A DNA stretch of 64,000 nt from Streptomyces mobaraensis (GTDB taxonomy: Bacteria > Actinomycetota > Actinomycetes > Streptomycetales > Streptomycetaceae). Shown piece by piece: positions 43,904-52,576 of this stretch. The stretch spans positions 5,456,001-5,520,000 of the forward strand of contig NZ_CP083590.1 of the NCBI RefSeq assembly GCF_020099395.1. Direction: 5' to 3'. The stretch's first letter is position 1, and the number at the start of each line of letters is the position of its first letter. The notes beneath the pieces were generated by a model that was given only the letters and a program-made list of their open reading frames with translations, made no database searches and was not told the DNA's origin. The translations under genes were made by a program, and so were the position numbers.

Positions 43904-45538
43904 ATGGGAAGGGCTGGAATACCGTTCCGTAAACATCCGACAAGTCTGGGAATGCTGTTCGACTGGCATGCGGAGGCGGACCGCCAGACCGTTGCCTGCC
44001 TCGACCGGCCCTTCGACATCGCCCCCGACCGGGGAACGCTCTATACCGGCAGCCAACTGGCCGAGCTGGTGCAGCAGTTCTCGGCGCAGTTGTATGCGGC
44101 GGGGGCGCGCCGCGGCGACCGGGTGGCGATCCTCAAGGACAACCACCTCGACATGGCCCTCGCCGCTGCGGCCGCCGCGCGGTTCGGTGCCTTGCCGGCG
44201 ACGATCTCGGCCGTGAACTCGCCCGAAGTGCACCGGGCGTTGCTGGCCCGGCTCGACCCTGCCGTGCTCGTGATCTCGCCCGGGCCGCTCGCCCGCGCCG
44301 TAGAGGCCGGGGTGGAGCTGGCGGGGCCGCGCACCCGGGTGGTGTTGCTGGGCGAGCGCGACGAGGGGACGCCCGAGTCCGTGCTGACCCGGGCCGATCT
44401 GGCGGGCGGCCCGGTGCCGCCGGCCGCTCCCGCCGGGCGGGACGAGCCGATGCTCGTCATGCACAGCTCCGGGACGACCGGGGTGCCCAAGCTTGTCGTC
44501 CACTCCGCCGCCACGATGCTCGGCGGCATCGCACGGATGGAGCGCATCAAGTTCCCGGTGCTGGCGAGCAAGCACCGCGATGTCGCGGCGACGTCGGTGT
44601 CGTTCGCGCACGGCCGGATCGTGTCATGGCTGATGGGCCAGTTCGTGCTGGCCCCCCGGAAGATCGTGATCATCTCGAGGCATGAGCCGGAGGTCGCCGA
44701 GCGGATGCTGGCCGAGCACCGGCCGACGACGCTTGAGGCGTGCCCCAACATCTTCCAGCGGTGGGAGGGACTCGCGGTCCGGCGCCCGGAGTTGTTCCGC
44801 CGGGTGCGGCTGTACGTGGGGACGTTCGACGCGGTGCATCCGCGCACGGTACGGACGTTCCTGACCGCCAGCAGGCGGCCGTTCCCGGTCTGGCTCCAGG
44901 GGTGGGGCCAGAGTGAGGTGGGGCCGGTGTGCTTCACCTTGTTCACCCGGGGGCAGATGCGGGGTGCGGCCGACGGGTCGTCCGTGACCAGCGACATCGG
45001 CTGGCCCTCGCCGGGGTTCAACCGGGTCCGGGTCGTCGATGCGGAGACCGGCCGCCGGGTGGGCCGGGGCCGCCCTGGGATCATGATGGTCGCCACCAAG
45101 GCCCGCTGCCTCGACTACCTCGGGGAGAGCGACCGCTGGCGGGAAAAGGTCCGGGGAGCGTGGTGGAACACCGGCGACATCGGTGAGCTAGGCCGCTTCG
45201 GCCGGCTGCGGCTGGTCGACCGCGAGGTGGACATCATTCCGGGCACGAGCGGGATCGAGCTGGAGTCGGTGCTGCTGGACCGGCTCCCCCTGGTCTCCGA
45301 TGTGACGGTCCTCGGGGTGCCCGGGCAACTGCCGGTGCCGGTGCTGTCGACGGAGGACGGCCGGCTCGACCCCGAGGAGTGGCGGCAGGCCGTCCGCGGC
45401 CTGCCGGAGCTGGCGGAGCCGCGACTGATCCCCTTCGAGGAGGTGCCGCGCACGGCGACGTGGAAGGTGCGGCGCCTGGAGCTGCGCGAAAAAGTGCTCG
45501 GCGACAAGTCGCACATCGGCACGGGCCGTTGGACGTGA
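43904..45538 (+). CDS. ANL-superfamily acyl-adenylating enzyme
   Basis: 544 residues. It activates a carboxylic acid as acyl-AMP, probably for transfer to CoA or an amine. Motifs: A3 MHSSGTTGVPKLVVHS (about 187), A5 GWGQSEVGPV, A7 WWNTGDIGELG, A8 RLRLVDREVDIIPG, and a C-terminal lysine region RTATWKVRRLEL. The substrate pocket cannot be read reliably. ATG 43904 has GGAAGGGG six bases upstream; the earlier in-frame region gives no better start. Divergent from ispH, with the FAD enzyme next in the same direction after a repeat copy. No carrier-protein domain is fused. Confidence 0.87.
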   Translation: MGRAGIPFRKHPTSLGMLFDWHAEADRQTVACLDRPFDIAPDRGTLYTGSQLAELVQQFSAQLYAAGARRGDRVAILKDNHLDMALAAAAAARFGALPATISAVNSPEVHRALLARLDPAVLVISPGPLARAVEAGVELAGPRTRVVLLGERDEGTPESVLTRADLAGGPVPPAAPAGRDEPMLVMHSSGTTGVPKLVVHSAATMLGGIARMERIKFPVLASKHRDVAATSVSFAHGRIVSWLMGQFVLAPRKIVIISRHEPEVAERMLAEHRPTTLEACPNIFQRWEGLAVRRPELFRRVRLYVGTFDAVHPRTVRTFLTASRRPFPVWLQGWGQSEVGPVCFTLFTRGQMRGAADGSSVTSDIGWPSPGFNRVRVVDAETGRRVGRGRPGIMMVATKARCLDYLGESDRWREKVRGAWWNTGDIGELGRFGRLRLVDREVDIIPGTSGIELESVLLDRLPLVSDVTVLGVPGQLPVPVLSTEDGRLDPEEWRQAVRGLPELAEPRLIPFEEVPRTATWKVRRLELREKVLGDKSHIGTGRWT

Positions 45539-45600
45539 CACCCCCCGGTGGCGGGTGGTCGTTCCGCCAGGGGCGGAACGGGTGGGCACCACCCGGCCCA

Positions 45601-45765
45601 CCGGGCCGCACCCGAGAGGGGTGCCCCGGGCCCGCCCCAACCCTCTTCTGCGGGGGCGAAGCCCCCGCGTCCCCCGTTGCGGGGGCTTCGGCCCCCGCAC
45701 CCCCGCGATCGCGCTCCGCGCGATGGTCCTCAAACGCCGGACGGGCTGAGTAGTGGGCCACCCGG
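45601..45765. repeat. Intergenic hairpin repeat, partial copy R7 inside the metabolite cluster
   Basis: Contains GCGGGGGCGAAGCCCCCGC, a second GCGGGGGCTTCGGCCCCCGC, CGATCGCGCTCCGCGCGATGG and TCCTCAAACGCCGGACGGGC, then stops: the matching right arm of the central stem is missing. It lies between the acyl-adenylating and FAD enzyme genes. Confidence 0.75.
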
Positions 45766-45787
45766 TCCCCAAGGAGGCATGGAGACA

Positions 45788-47122
45788 GTGACCGATATCG
45801 ACGTCGCCGTCGTCGGCGGCGGCATTGCCGGGCTGACCACGGCGTACCGGCTGAGCCGCCGCGGCCACCGCGTCGAGGTGTTCGAGGCCGCGGACGAGCC
45901 GGGCGGCCGGATGCGGTCCAGCCGGGTCGACGGCTGGACCATGGACACCGGAGCCGAGACGATCTCGCCCTACGGCTACCCGGCCACCTGGGAGTTGATC
46001 AAGGAGCTCGGCCTGGAGCAGGCCGGAGCGCTGCACCGGATCCGGCATCCGGTGGGCCTGTGGCGGGGTGGCCGTACCCACCCCTGGGTGGGCCACCCCC
46101 GCTCGTTGCTGGCCGGCGCCGGGATGACCGCCCGCGGCCGCGTGCAGTTGTTGCGGATGATGCTGGCGAGCGCGACCCGCTCGGGCCGGGTCGATCCGGA
46201 CCGGCCGGAGGACTCGGGGTTCGGTACCCGCACTCTCGCCCAGTACGGTGCGGCGCACGGCCGTGAGCTGGTCGACAACCTGCTCGCGCCCGTCTCGTCC
46301 GCCGCCTTCGGCTGGCTTCCCGAACGCAGTTCCGCCGCACCGATGTTGGCGATCATGCAGGGCACGCATGGCATCTACCGGTGGCAGACCTACCGCGACG
46401 GGCAGGACACCATGGCGCGGATCCTCGCGCAGCATGTCAAGGTGCATCTGTCCCGCACGGTGACCGCGGTGGAGCGGGACGGCCGGGGGGCGCGGCTGGC
46501 CTTCGCGGACGGCACCGGGCTCACCGCGCGGGCGGCCGTCGTCACGCTTCCCTCGCCGGAGATCCCGGCGCTCCGGCCTGATCTGGAGGACGGGGAGCGG
46601 GAGTTCCTCGAGGCGTCGACGTTCACGACCATGATCCGGGTCTGTGTCCGGCTCAACCGGCCGCTGGAGCCGCGGCGGACCGCTGGGCAGCCGCGGCTGT
46701 ACGCCTTCGTCATGGGCCCCGGTGAGGACTCCCTGCTCTCGGGTGGCACGGTGGAGCACAACAAGTGCCCGGCCCGCGTCCCGTACGGCAAGGGGCTGGT
46801 GACGCTGCTGATCTCGCCCCGCCGGGCCGCCGAGGTGTACGACCTCCCCGACGGCCAGGTACTCGACCGTGTCCTCGACGAGGGGGAGCGGTTCATCGAC
46901 GGGCTGCGTGCGGCGTATGCGGGCCATGAGGTGGTGCGGTGGCGCAATGGCCTGCCGGAGGCGCCGCCGGCCGCGCTGGCGCTGCGGAAGGCGTTCGTCA
47001 GTCGTGCGCCGGGGCCCGTGGAGTACGCGGGCGACTGGATCTATCTGCGGCCGAGCAGCGAGGCCGCGATCGCGTCCTCCCGCCGGGCGGCCTCCCGGGT
47101 CGCCGCCTGGCTCGCCCGCTGA
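45788..47122 (+). CDS. FAD-dependent amine-oxidase/protoporphyrinogen-oxidase-like enzyme
   Basis: 444 residues. Dinucleotide-binding VVGGGIAGLTTAYRLSRRGH followed by the acidic strand end EVFEAADEPGGRMRS. The C-terminal FAD motif YAGDWIYLRPSSEAAIASS is present. The overall plan matches the phytoene desaturase, amine oxidase and HemY group, so it may desaturate or oxidise a terpenoid or amine. GTG 45788 is chosen because AAGGAGG lies about ten bases upstream; ATG 45779 is only one base from it. Confidence 0.87.
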   Translation: MTDIDVAVVGGGIAGLTTAYRLSRRGHRVEVFEAADEPGGRMRSSRVDGWTMDTGAETISPYGYPATWELIKELGLEQAGALHRIRHPVGLWRGGRTHPWVGHPRSLLAGAGMTARGRVQLLRMMLASATRSGRVDPDRPEDSGFGTRTLAQYGAAHGRELVDNLLAPVSSAAFGWLPERSSAAPMLAIMQGTHGIYRWQTYRDGQDTMARILAQHVKVHLSRTVTAVERDGRGARLAFADGTGLTARAAVVTLPSPEIPALRPDLEDGEREFLEASTFTTMIRVCVRLNRPLEPRRTAGQPRLYAFVMGPGEDSLLSGGTVEHNKCPARVPYGKGLVTLLISPRRAAEVYDLPDGQVLDRVLDEGERFIDGLRAAYAGHEVVRWRNGLPEAPPAALALRKAFVSRAPGPVEYAGDWIYLRPSSEAAIASSRRAASRVAAWLAR

Positions 47123-47145
47123 CCGCGGACGCCGTGCTCGGCATG

Positions 47146-47186
47146 GCGAAGGGCCGCCGACCGGTAACCGGTCGGCGGCCCTTCGC
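47146..47186. terminator. Bidirectional terminator between the FAD enzyme and exporter genes
   Basis: Perfect 20-bp arms (GCGAAGGGCCGCCGACCGGT, 47146-47165, with 47167-47186) around one A. It lies between convergent gene ends at 47122 and 47223. Confidence 0.9.
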
Positions 47187-47222
47187 TGTTCGGGCCGCAC
47201 GGGCCGTTCGGGGCCGTGCGGC

Positions 47223-49466
47223 TCAGGAGCGGCTGCCCGCGGATGCGGGGCTGACCGCGGCGGCCTGCGCCGGCTCGGGCGCCGACTCGCTGATGCCGTA
47301 CCGGTCGTGGAAGCGGCGCAGCGGGCCGGGGGCCCACCAGGTGGCTCCGCCGAGGAGGCGCATGGCGGCGGGGAGCAGGATGCCGCGGACCAGGGTGGAG
47401 TCCATCAGGATGGCCAGCGGGATGCCGAGACCCATGGCCTTCAGGTAGCTGATGCCGGAGCTGATCATCACGATGAAGACCAGGGAGAGGATGACGGCGG
47501 CGTAGGTGACGACCTTGCCGACCTTCTCCAGGCCGGTGGCGACGGAGAGTTGGTTGTCGCCGGTGCGGTCGTACTCCTCCTTGACGCGGGAGAGGATGAA
47601 GACCGCGTAGTCCATGGAGAGCCCGAAGGTGATGGTGGTGACGAGGATCGGGACGGTCCAGGTGATGGAGCCGGTGTTGATGAAGTCACCCACGAGCCAC
47701 TTGAGATGGCCGTCCTGGAAGACGTAGACCAGGGAGCCGAAGGTGGCGCTGAGGCTGAGGATGCTGAGGATCATGGCGATCAGCGGCAGCAGCACGCTGC
47801 CTGTCAGCAGGAAGAGCAGGAGGTAGGTGCCGAGCGCCAGGATGCCGAGGGCGAGCGGGAGTTTGTCCTTGAGCAGGTCGAAGGTGTCGACCGACGTGGC
47901 GGGCTGGCCGCCGACGGTGACGGGGAACGGGGCGTCCTGCGTACGGATCCGTTTGACGATGTCCTCGCCCTTGGAGCCGAGGCCGTCCACGGCGGGGACC
48001 ACGGAGAGATAGGTCGAGTCGGCGGCGCCGTAGTGGCGGGAGAAGTCGGTGGCCGGGGCCACCTGCTTGCCCTGGACGTAGGAGCCGGTGAGGGCATCGA
48101 CCCGGGCCACGTCGGGAAGGGCGGAGAGCTTCTCGGCGTACGAGCCGATCTGCTGTTCGTGTTGCGCGGGGTTGCCGATGTCCCGCGCGACGACGGTCAT
48201 GGCCTGGGCCTCGCGGTTGTTGAACCCCTTCTGGATGATCTTGGCGACCTGGGCTGACTGGGAGCTCTTGGGGAGCATCTGCTCGTCCGCGAGGCGCATG
48301 TTGAGGTCGACGACGGGCGAGGCGAGGAAGGCCATCAGGGCGAGCACACCGACCACCAGGGGGATGGGGCGGCGCATCACCAGCAGGGCCAGCCGGTGCC
48401 AGTAGCCCTGGCCCTCGGCGGCCTCGGGGCGCGGCTTACGGCGGATGAGCCGCAGCTTGTCGATGCGCGGGCCGGCCCAGACCAGCAGGGACGGGACGAT
48501 GAAGAGCGTGGCTGTCGCCGCGATCAGGGTGGTGATGGTGCCGCCGACGCCGATCGTCTGGACCATGCCGAAGGGGATGGCGAGCAGGGAGAGGAAGGCC
48601 ACGGCCAGGGTGACGGCGGAGAAGGTGATGGTCCGGCCGACGGTGCGCATCGTGGTGCGGACGGCCTCCTGGACGTCGGCGCCGCGCCCAAGCTCCTCGC
48701 GGTATCGGGTGATGAACAACAGGCTGTAGTCGATGGCCAGTCCGAGGCCGAGGAGCGTGGTGATGTTGGACAGCAGGTTGTTGACGTCGGCGACGAACGT
48801 CAGGGCGAAGACCAGGCCGAAGACGAGCAGCAGGGTGGCGAGCGCGACGGCCAGCGGCAGTGCGGCGGCCACCAGCGAGCCGAAGATGATGACGAGGACG
48901 ATGAGGACGAGGGGGAAGACCATGCCCTCTGCGGTCGAGGCGTCCTTGGCGGCCGTCTCGGTGTTCTCGAGGTTCATCAGCGCCGTGCCGCCGAGCTTGA
49001 TCCTCAGCCCGTCGAAGTCGCCGGTGTACTTCTTCTTCAGGTCCTTCACACGGTCGTTGACCTGGTCGAAGTCGCCCAGGATGGTGCCGTTGACGAGGGC
49101 CTGGTCGCCCTTTTCACTGCGCAGCGAGGCGACCTTGCCCAGGGACCAGTAGGACGTGACGCCGGCCAGGTCCTTGTCGGCCTGGAGCTCCTGGGTGAGG
49201 TGGAGGCCGGCCTTGGCGGCATCCGGGTCGTCGACGCCCCGGTCCGCGGTGACGACGATGGAGAGGTTGGGCCGGCCCTGCTTGAACTCCTTCTCCAGCG
49301 TCTCCTGGGTCTTGGCGGCCTCGGTGCCGGAGTTCTCGTAACCACCCATGGACAGCCGGTCGTTGAGTCCGGCTGCGGCGCCGCCCACACAGAGAACGAT
49401 CACCAGCACGGCCAACAAGATTTTCTTGGGCCTGGGGAGGATGAGCCTCGCCAGTCTGTCGAGCAT
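47223..49466 (-). CDS. MMPL/RND family transporter
   Basis: 747 residues. Two repeats, each with one helix, a large extracytoplasmic loop and five further helices. The pore segments GLGLAIDYSLLFITRYREEL and TFGLSMDYAVFILSRVKEEY carry the aspartate-tyrosine pairs of MMPL proton-driven pumps. Family members export lipids and lipid-like natural products; here the pathway product is the probable cargo. ATG 49466 has AGGAG upstream. Two copies of the cluster operator lie 58-124 bases before the start, so it is likely held off until the TetR protein releases. Confidence 0.93.
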   Translation of the reverse strand: MLDRLARLILPRPKKILLAVLVIVLCVGGAAAGLNDRLSMGGYENSGTEAAKTQETLEKEFKQGRPNLSIVVTADRGVDDPDAAKAGLHLTQELQADKDLAGVTSYWSLGKVASLRSEKGDQALVNGTILGDFDQVNDRVKDLKKKYTGDFDGLRIKLGGTALMNLENTETAAKDASTAEGMVFPLVLIVLVIIFGSLVAAALPLAVALATLLLVFGLVFALTFVADVNNLLSNITTLLGLGLAIDYSLLFITRYREELGRGADVQEAVRTTMRTVGRTITFSAVTLAVAFLSLLAIPFGMVQTIGVGGTITTLIAATATLFIVPSLLVWAGPRIDKLRLIRRKPRPEAAEGQGYWHRLALLVMRRPIPLVVGVLALMAFLASPVVDLNMRLADEQMLPKSSQSAQVAKIIQKGFNNREAQAMTVVARDIGNPAQHEQQIGSYAEKLSALPDVARVDALTGSYVQGKQVAPATDFSRHYGAADSTYLSVVPAVDGLGSKGEDIVKRIRTQDAPFPVTVGGQPATSVDTFDLLKDKLPLALGILALGTYLLLFLLTGSVLLPLIAMILSILSLSATFGSLVYVFQDGHLKWLVGDFINTGSITWTVPILVTTITFGLSMDYAVFILSRVKEEYDRTGDNQLSVATGLEKVGKVVTYAAVILSLVFIVMISSGISYLKAMGLGIPLAILMDSTLVRGILLPAAMRLLGGATWWAPGPLRRFHDRYGISESAPEPAQAAAVSPASAGSRS

Positions 49467-49523
49467 GTCGGTATCTCCTGTCAGGCGGCGTCCCGTCGGG
49501 GGCGGGCACTCGCATACGAGTTA

Positions 49524-49540
49524 TGGCACAAGTTGTTTCA
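49524..49540. promoter_or_regulatory. Operator site 3, upstream of the MMPL exporter
   Basis: TGGCACAAGTTGTTTCA, 58 bases before the exporter start on the minus strand. One base in the right arm departs from the other sites. Confidence 0.75.
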
Positions 49541-49573
49541 GAGTTGCGGAACAGTCTGCATCCGTCGAGCTTT

Positions 49574-49590
49574 CGGTGCAAGGTGTTCCA
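49574..49590. promoter_or_regulatory. Operator site 4, upstream of the MMPL exporter
   Basis: CGGTGCAAGGTGTTCCA, centre 50 bp from that of site 3, about five helical turns. It lies between the exporter start and the end of the UbiA-family gene. Confidence 0.75.
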
Positions 49591-49609
49591 CATCTCTGTC
49601 GGATCCTCA

Positions 49610-50560
49610 TCACCCGTGCAGGGCGAGCAGGTTGGCGGCCATCAGGACGGGCACGCCCCAGCGGTGCAGCTTGATGCCCATGACGCGGGCCACCAGGACA
49701 TCGCCGCGCACCAGGCCCGCCCGGGCCTGCCGCACCCGCAGCGCCAGCAGCGGCAGCACGAGCAGCGCGAACCATGCCGGTGCGGCGCCCACGGCGACGG
49801 TGGTCGCCACCACGGCGGGTTCCACCAGGTGGAACCCGGCGACGACCCACCGGTAGGCGGCCGCCGAGGTGAGCGTGGCGAGGTTGCGCCGCCCCGCGAG
49901 GCGGTCCCCCGCCACGTCGTTCATGTTCGAGTAGGCCGACACCAGCAGGCTCCACAGCCCGAACAGGCAGGTCTCCGCGATGACGAGCCCCGTCACCCGG
50001 CCGGTGAGCAGCACGTACGGAAGGAGCACCGCCAGCCCCGGCGTCAGCAGGACAAGCTCCTGCCCGCCCCGGTAGCTGACCTTGAGCCCGTACGAGTACT
50101 GCACATTGCTGGCCAGCACCAACGCCAGCACGATGCAGGCCCACAGCGGATGGTGCGGGGCGACGGTCAGCGTCAGCGCCCAGACGGCCGCGCCCCACAG
50201 CGCCGCCCCCCAGCCGAACAGCTCCGCCTGCCGTACGGTCAGCGCGCCGCTGAGCAGCGGCTTGCGCGACCGGTCACGCAACGCCCCGTCCTCGGGCGAG
50301 TAGTTGCGGGCGTCACTGCCGTCCCGGATGCCGGTGACGTCGTCGAGGGCGACGGTCGCGGCGACCACGCCCGCATAGCCGAGGATGTACAGCAGCAGGA
50401 CCGCCCAGGTGCGCCCGGCCCACAGGGGGTCGCCCGGCAGCGCCGTCCAGACGACGAAGGCGCTCAAGTAGTAGTCGTAGAAGGAGAGTTTTCCCAGCTT
50501 GGCGTAGATCTTCAGGCGGCCGGCGCGCGAGACGGGCGACGATGCGGTGACCGTGGTCAT
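49610..50560 (-). CDS. UbiA-superfamily membrane prenyltransferase (or terpene cyclase)
   Basis: 316 residues with about eight to nine membrane helices. The two aspartate-rich motifs are recognisable: DDVTGIRDGSDARNYSPEDG (about residues 75-95) and SNMNDVAGDRLAGRRNL (about 214-230). Enzymes of this superfamily put prenyl groups on aromatic or lipid acceptors; some Streptomyces members instead cyclise prenyl diphosphates. The acceptor is not shown. ATG 50560 overlaps the stop of the upstream methyltransferase (ATGA), so both are made together. With ispH, dxs and ispG in the cluster, it is the best candidate for the step that commits isoprenoid to the product. Confidence 0.88.
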   Translation of the reverse strand: MTTVTASSPVSRAGRLKIYAKLGKLSFYDYYLSAFVVWTALPGDPLWAGRTWAVLLLYILGYAGVVAATVALDDVTGIRDGSDARNYSPEDGALRDRSRKPLLSGALTVRQAELFGWGAALWGAAVWALTLTVAPHHPLWACIVLALVLASNVQYSYGLKVSYRGGQELVLLTPGLAVLLPYVLLTGRVTGLVIAETCLFGLWSLLVSAYSNMNDVAGDRLAGRRNLATLTSAAAYRWVVAGFHLVEPAVVATTVAVGAAPAWFALLVLPLLALRVRQARAGLVRGDVLVARVMGIKLHRWGVPVLMAANLLALHG

Positions 50561-51357
50561 CGGCGACCCGTTCCCTTGCGGCCGAAGGTCGAGATGAGCA
50601 CCTGTGACAGCCAGCGGTGAGCCGGGTCGGCCATCTCGCGCAGCGCCTCGTCGATGCGCTCCCCGCTCACCCGCCCCTCGGCGACGATGCGCGGGCGCAT
50701 GAACTCCAGCCACAGCATGTAGTGCCTGGCCTGCACCGAACCACCCCGCACCAGCACCGCCCGGCCCTCGGCCGAGACGTCCTCCAGCCCCGCCGCCAGG
50801 GCCGCCGCGACGTCGAAGTGGCCACCACGCGGCTCATGGCCGGAGCGGCGCATCAGGTCGTACCCCGCCACCCGGACGTCCTGGAGGAAGTCCTCGGAGA
50901 CGGCACTGCGGAACAGCGTCAGGGAGTCGGTGTCTTCGAGGAACAGCCATCCCCCGGGCTTGAGCGTCCGTACCAGCGCGGCGACAGCGCCCTCCCGGTC
51001 CTCGAGGTGCTGGATCACCATCCGGGAGTGCACCAGGTCGAAGGTGTCGGCGGGGAGTGCACCGGAGCGTATGTCGACCCTCGCCACCTCGACGTGCGGC
51101 GCCTCGAGCCAGCCGAGCCGCTCGGTCGACAGATCCGCCGCCACCACCCGGCCGGAGGGGCCGACCCGTTCACCCAGCCAGTGCGCGATCGAGCCGGAGC
51201 CCGCACCGACCTCGAGGACGGACCAGCCCTCGCCGACACCGAGCCGCTCCAGCCGCTCGACGGTGCCGGGATCCCAGATCGCCTCGTTCGTCCTCAGCCG
51301 CTCCGTCTCCCGTTCCCAGGCCGGGTCGAAGACGTACTCTTTCGCTTCCACGGTCAT
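50557..51357 (-). CDS. SAM-dependent methyltransferase
   Basis: 266 residues. Class I motifs: WSVLEVGAGSGSIAHWL (motif I), VVAADLS, ARVDIRSG, FDLVHSRMVIQHLEDR and LKPGGWLFLEDTDS. The layout is like UbiE/small-molecule methyltransferases. ATG 51357 has GGGAG six bases upstream. It precedes and overlaps the UbiA gene, so the two probably act on the same intermediate. Transcribed divergently from the long biosynthetic operon that starts at 51533. Confidence 0.9.
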   Translation of the reverse strand: MTVEAKEYVFDPAWERETERLRTNEAIWDPGTVERLERLGVGEGWSVLEVGAGSGSIAHWLGERVGPSGRVVAADLSTERLGWLEAPHVEVARVDIRSGALPADTFDLVHSRMVIQHLEDREGAVAALVRTLKPGGWLFLEDTDSLTLFRSAVSEDFLQDVRVAGYDLMRRSGHEPRGGHFDVAAALAAGLEDVSAEGRAVLVRGGSVQARHYMLWLEFMRPRIVAEGRVSGERIDEALREMADPAHRWLSQVLISTFGRKGTGRR

Positions 51358-51532
51358 GGCAGCTCCCGCCGTTCGTCGCAATCCTGATGCCACGCTAGGA
51401 ACCGGCCGGGCGCCGGGACATGACAAATGAGTGCGGCTCCGCGCACCGTCAGACAGTTATCTGCTACGGACCAACTACGCCGATCCGCCTAGCGTTGGGG
51501 CCTCCACAGACGTGAATGCCGGGAGGGTTCCC
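51358..51532. promoter_or_regulatory. Divergent promoter region of the two biosynthetic operons
   Basis: 175 bases between the methyltransferase-ubiA operon and the long plus-strand operon. A TAGCGT hexamer faces each way (51490-51495 on plus; 51392-51397 on minus), both plausible -10 elements. No good -35 boxes and no copy of the TetR operator are present, so an activator such as the LuxR-type protein may be needed. Confidence 0.4.
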
Positions 51533-52576
51533 GTGTTCCACACCTTGCTGATCGGCCTCGGACGATCGGGGCGCGAACTCCACCTGCCCGTCCTGCGCAG
51601 GCTGCGCGCGGACCGGGGGACTGCGGGAGCCGGCGACACCTGCGTGTTCGCACCGGACGACCCCCTCGGCTACGACATCCGGCCCGCGGCCCGCCGGGCC
51701 GAGCCCGGACTGCGCACCGTCGGCTCTCTCGCCGGGGCCAGGGACCGCCTCGACCCCGCCACCACCGTCGTCCACCTCTGCAGCCCGCCCACCGAACGCA
51801 CGGAGCTCCTGCGCGACATCGCCGGACTCGGCTTCCGCCGCTTCCTCGTGGAGAAACCCATCGGCGTCGACACCGTCGTCGTCGAGGAGCTGCGCACGCT
51901 GCGCGACAGCTACGGGCTGCAGCTCGCCGTCGTCGCGCCCTGGCTGCACAGCACCCTCACCGAACGCCTCGACGGACTCGTACGCTCCGGCAGTCTCGGC
52001 CACCTCCGCCGCATCGACATACGGCAGCACAAGCCGCGGCTGCACCGCTCGCTGCACACCCCCAGCCACCCCACCGCGTTCGACGTGGAACTACCGCACT
52101 CGGTCGGGGTGGTGCTGCGCCTCGCCGGTGCCGCCCGCGTCACCGGAGCCACCTGCACCGACGCCCGCGTCGGCGACACCGTGGTGCCCCGCATGGGCAG
52201 CGCCGCGGTGACCCTGGACCACGACAGCGGGGTGACCAGCCGGATCGCCACCGACCTCGCCTCTCCCCTGCGCGAGCGCCGCATCGACCTCGTCTTCGAC
52301 GCGGGCACCGCCGTCGGCCACTACCCCGTCGGCAGCGACGACCTCTACGCCCACCTCCGCGTCACCCCGATCGGGCTGCCCGAGCGGTACGAGATCTTCC
52401 CCGACGCGGCACTCGACGCCTGCATCCTCCATGCCTACCGCGGCTTCCGCCAAGGCGCCGACCGCCACGCCGAGTTCACGCTTCAGGCGCAGGTCGTCGA
52501 GGTACTCGAACAGGCCAAGCGGCACGCGGCCGGCAGGACCGCGGAAAGGAGCAGCACCCATGTCCTGGGCCGATAG
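51533..52576 (+). CDS. Gfo/Idh/MocA family oxidoreductase, first copy
   Basis: 347 residues. NAD(P)-binding start LLIGLGRSGRELHLPVL and the EKP motif FLVEKPIGVD mark the family; these enzymes oxidise or reduce hydroxyl groups of sugars, inositols or cyclitols. The C-terminal half is diverged from well known sugar dehydrogenases. GTG 51533 has GGGAGG six bases upstream. First gene of the long operon; its end overlaps the next gene by 17 bases. Confidence 0.86.
   Translation: MFHTLLIGLGRSGRELHLPVLRRLRADRGTAGAGDTCVFAPDDPLGYDIRPAARRAEPGLRTVGSLAGARDRLDPATTVVHLCSPPTERTELLRDIAGLGFRRFLVEKPIGVDTVVVEELRTLRDSYGLQLAVVAPWLHSTLTERLDGLVRSGSLGHLRRIDIRQHKPRLHRSLHTPSHPTAFDVELPHSVGVVLRLAGAARVTGATCTDARVGDTVVPRMGSAAVTLDHDSGVTSRIATDLASPLRERRIDLVFDAGTAVGHYPVGSDDLYAHLRVTPIGLPERYEIFPDAALDACILHAYRGFRQGADRHAEFTLQAQVVEVLEQAKRHAAGRTAERSSTHVLGR

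Noticed and set aside
45188..47200. Minus-strand open frame opposite the adenylating and FAD enzyme genes
   Set aside because: Low-complexity Arg/Pro/Gly sequence with no motif; both genes on the plus strand have full catalytic motifs and ribosome sites.
49541..49560. Extra operator half near GGAACAGTCTGCA between sites 3 and 4
   Set aside because: Only one half matches the consensus; the other arm has too many mismatches.
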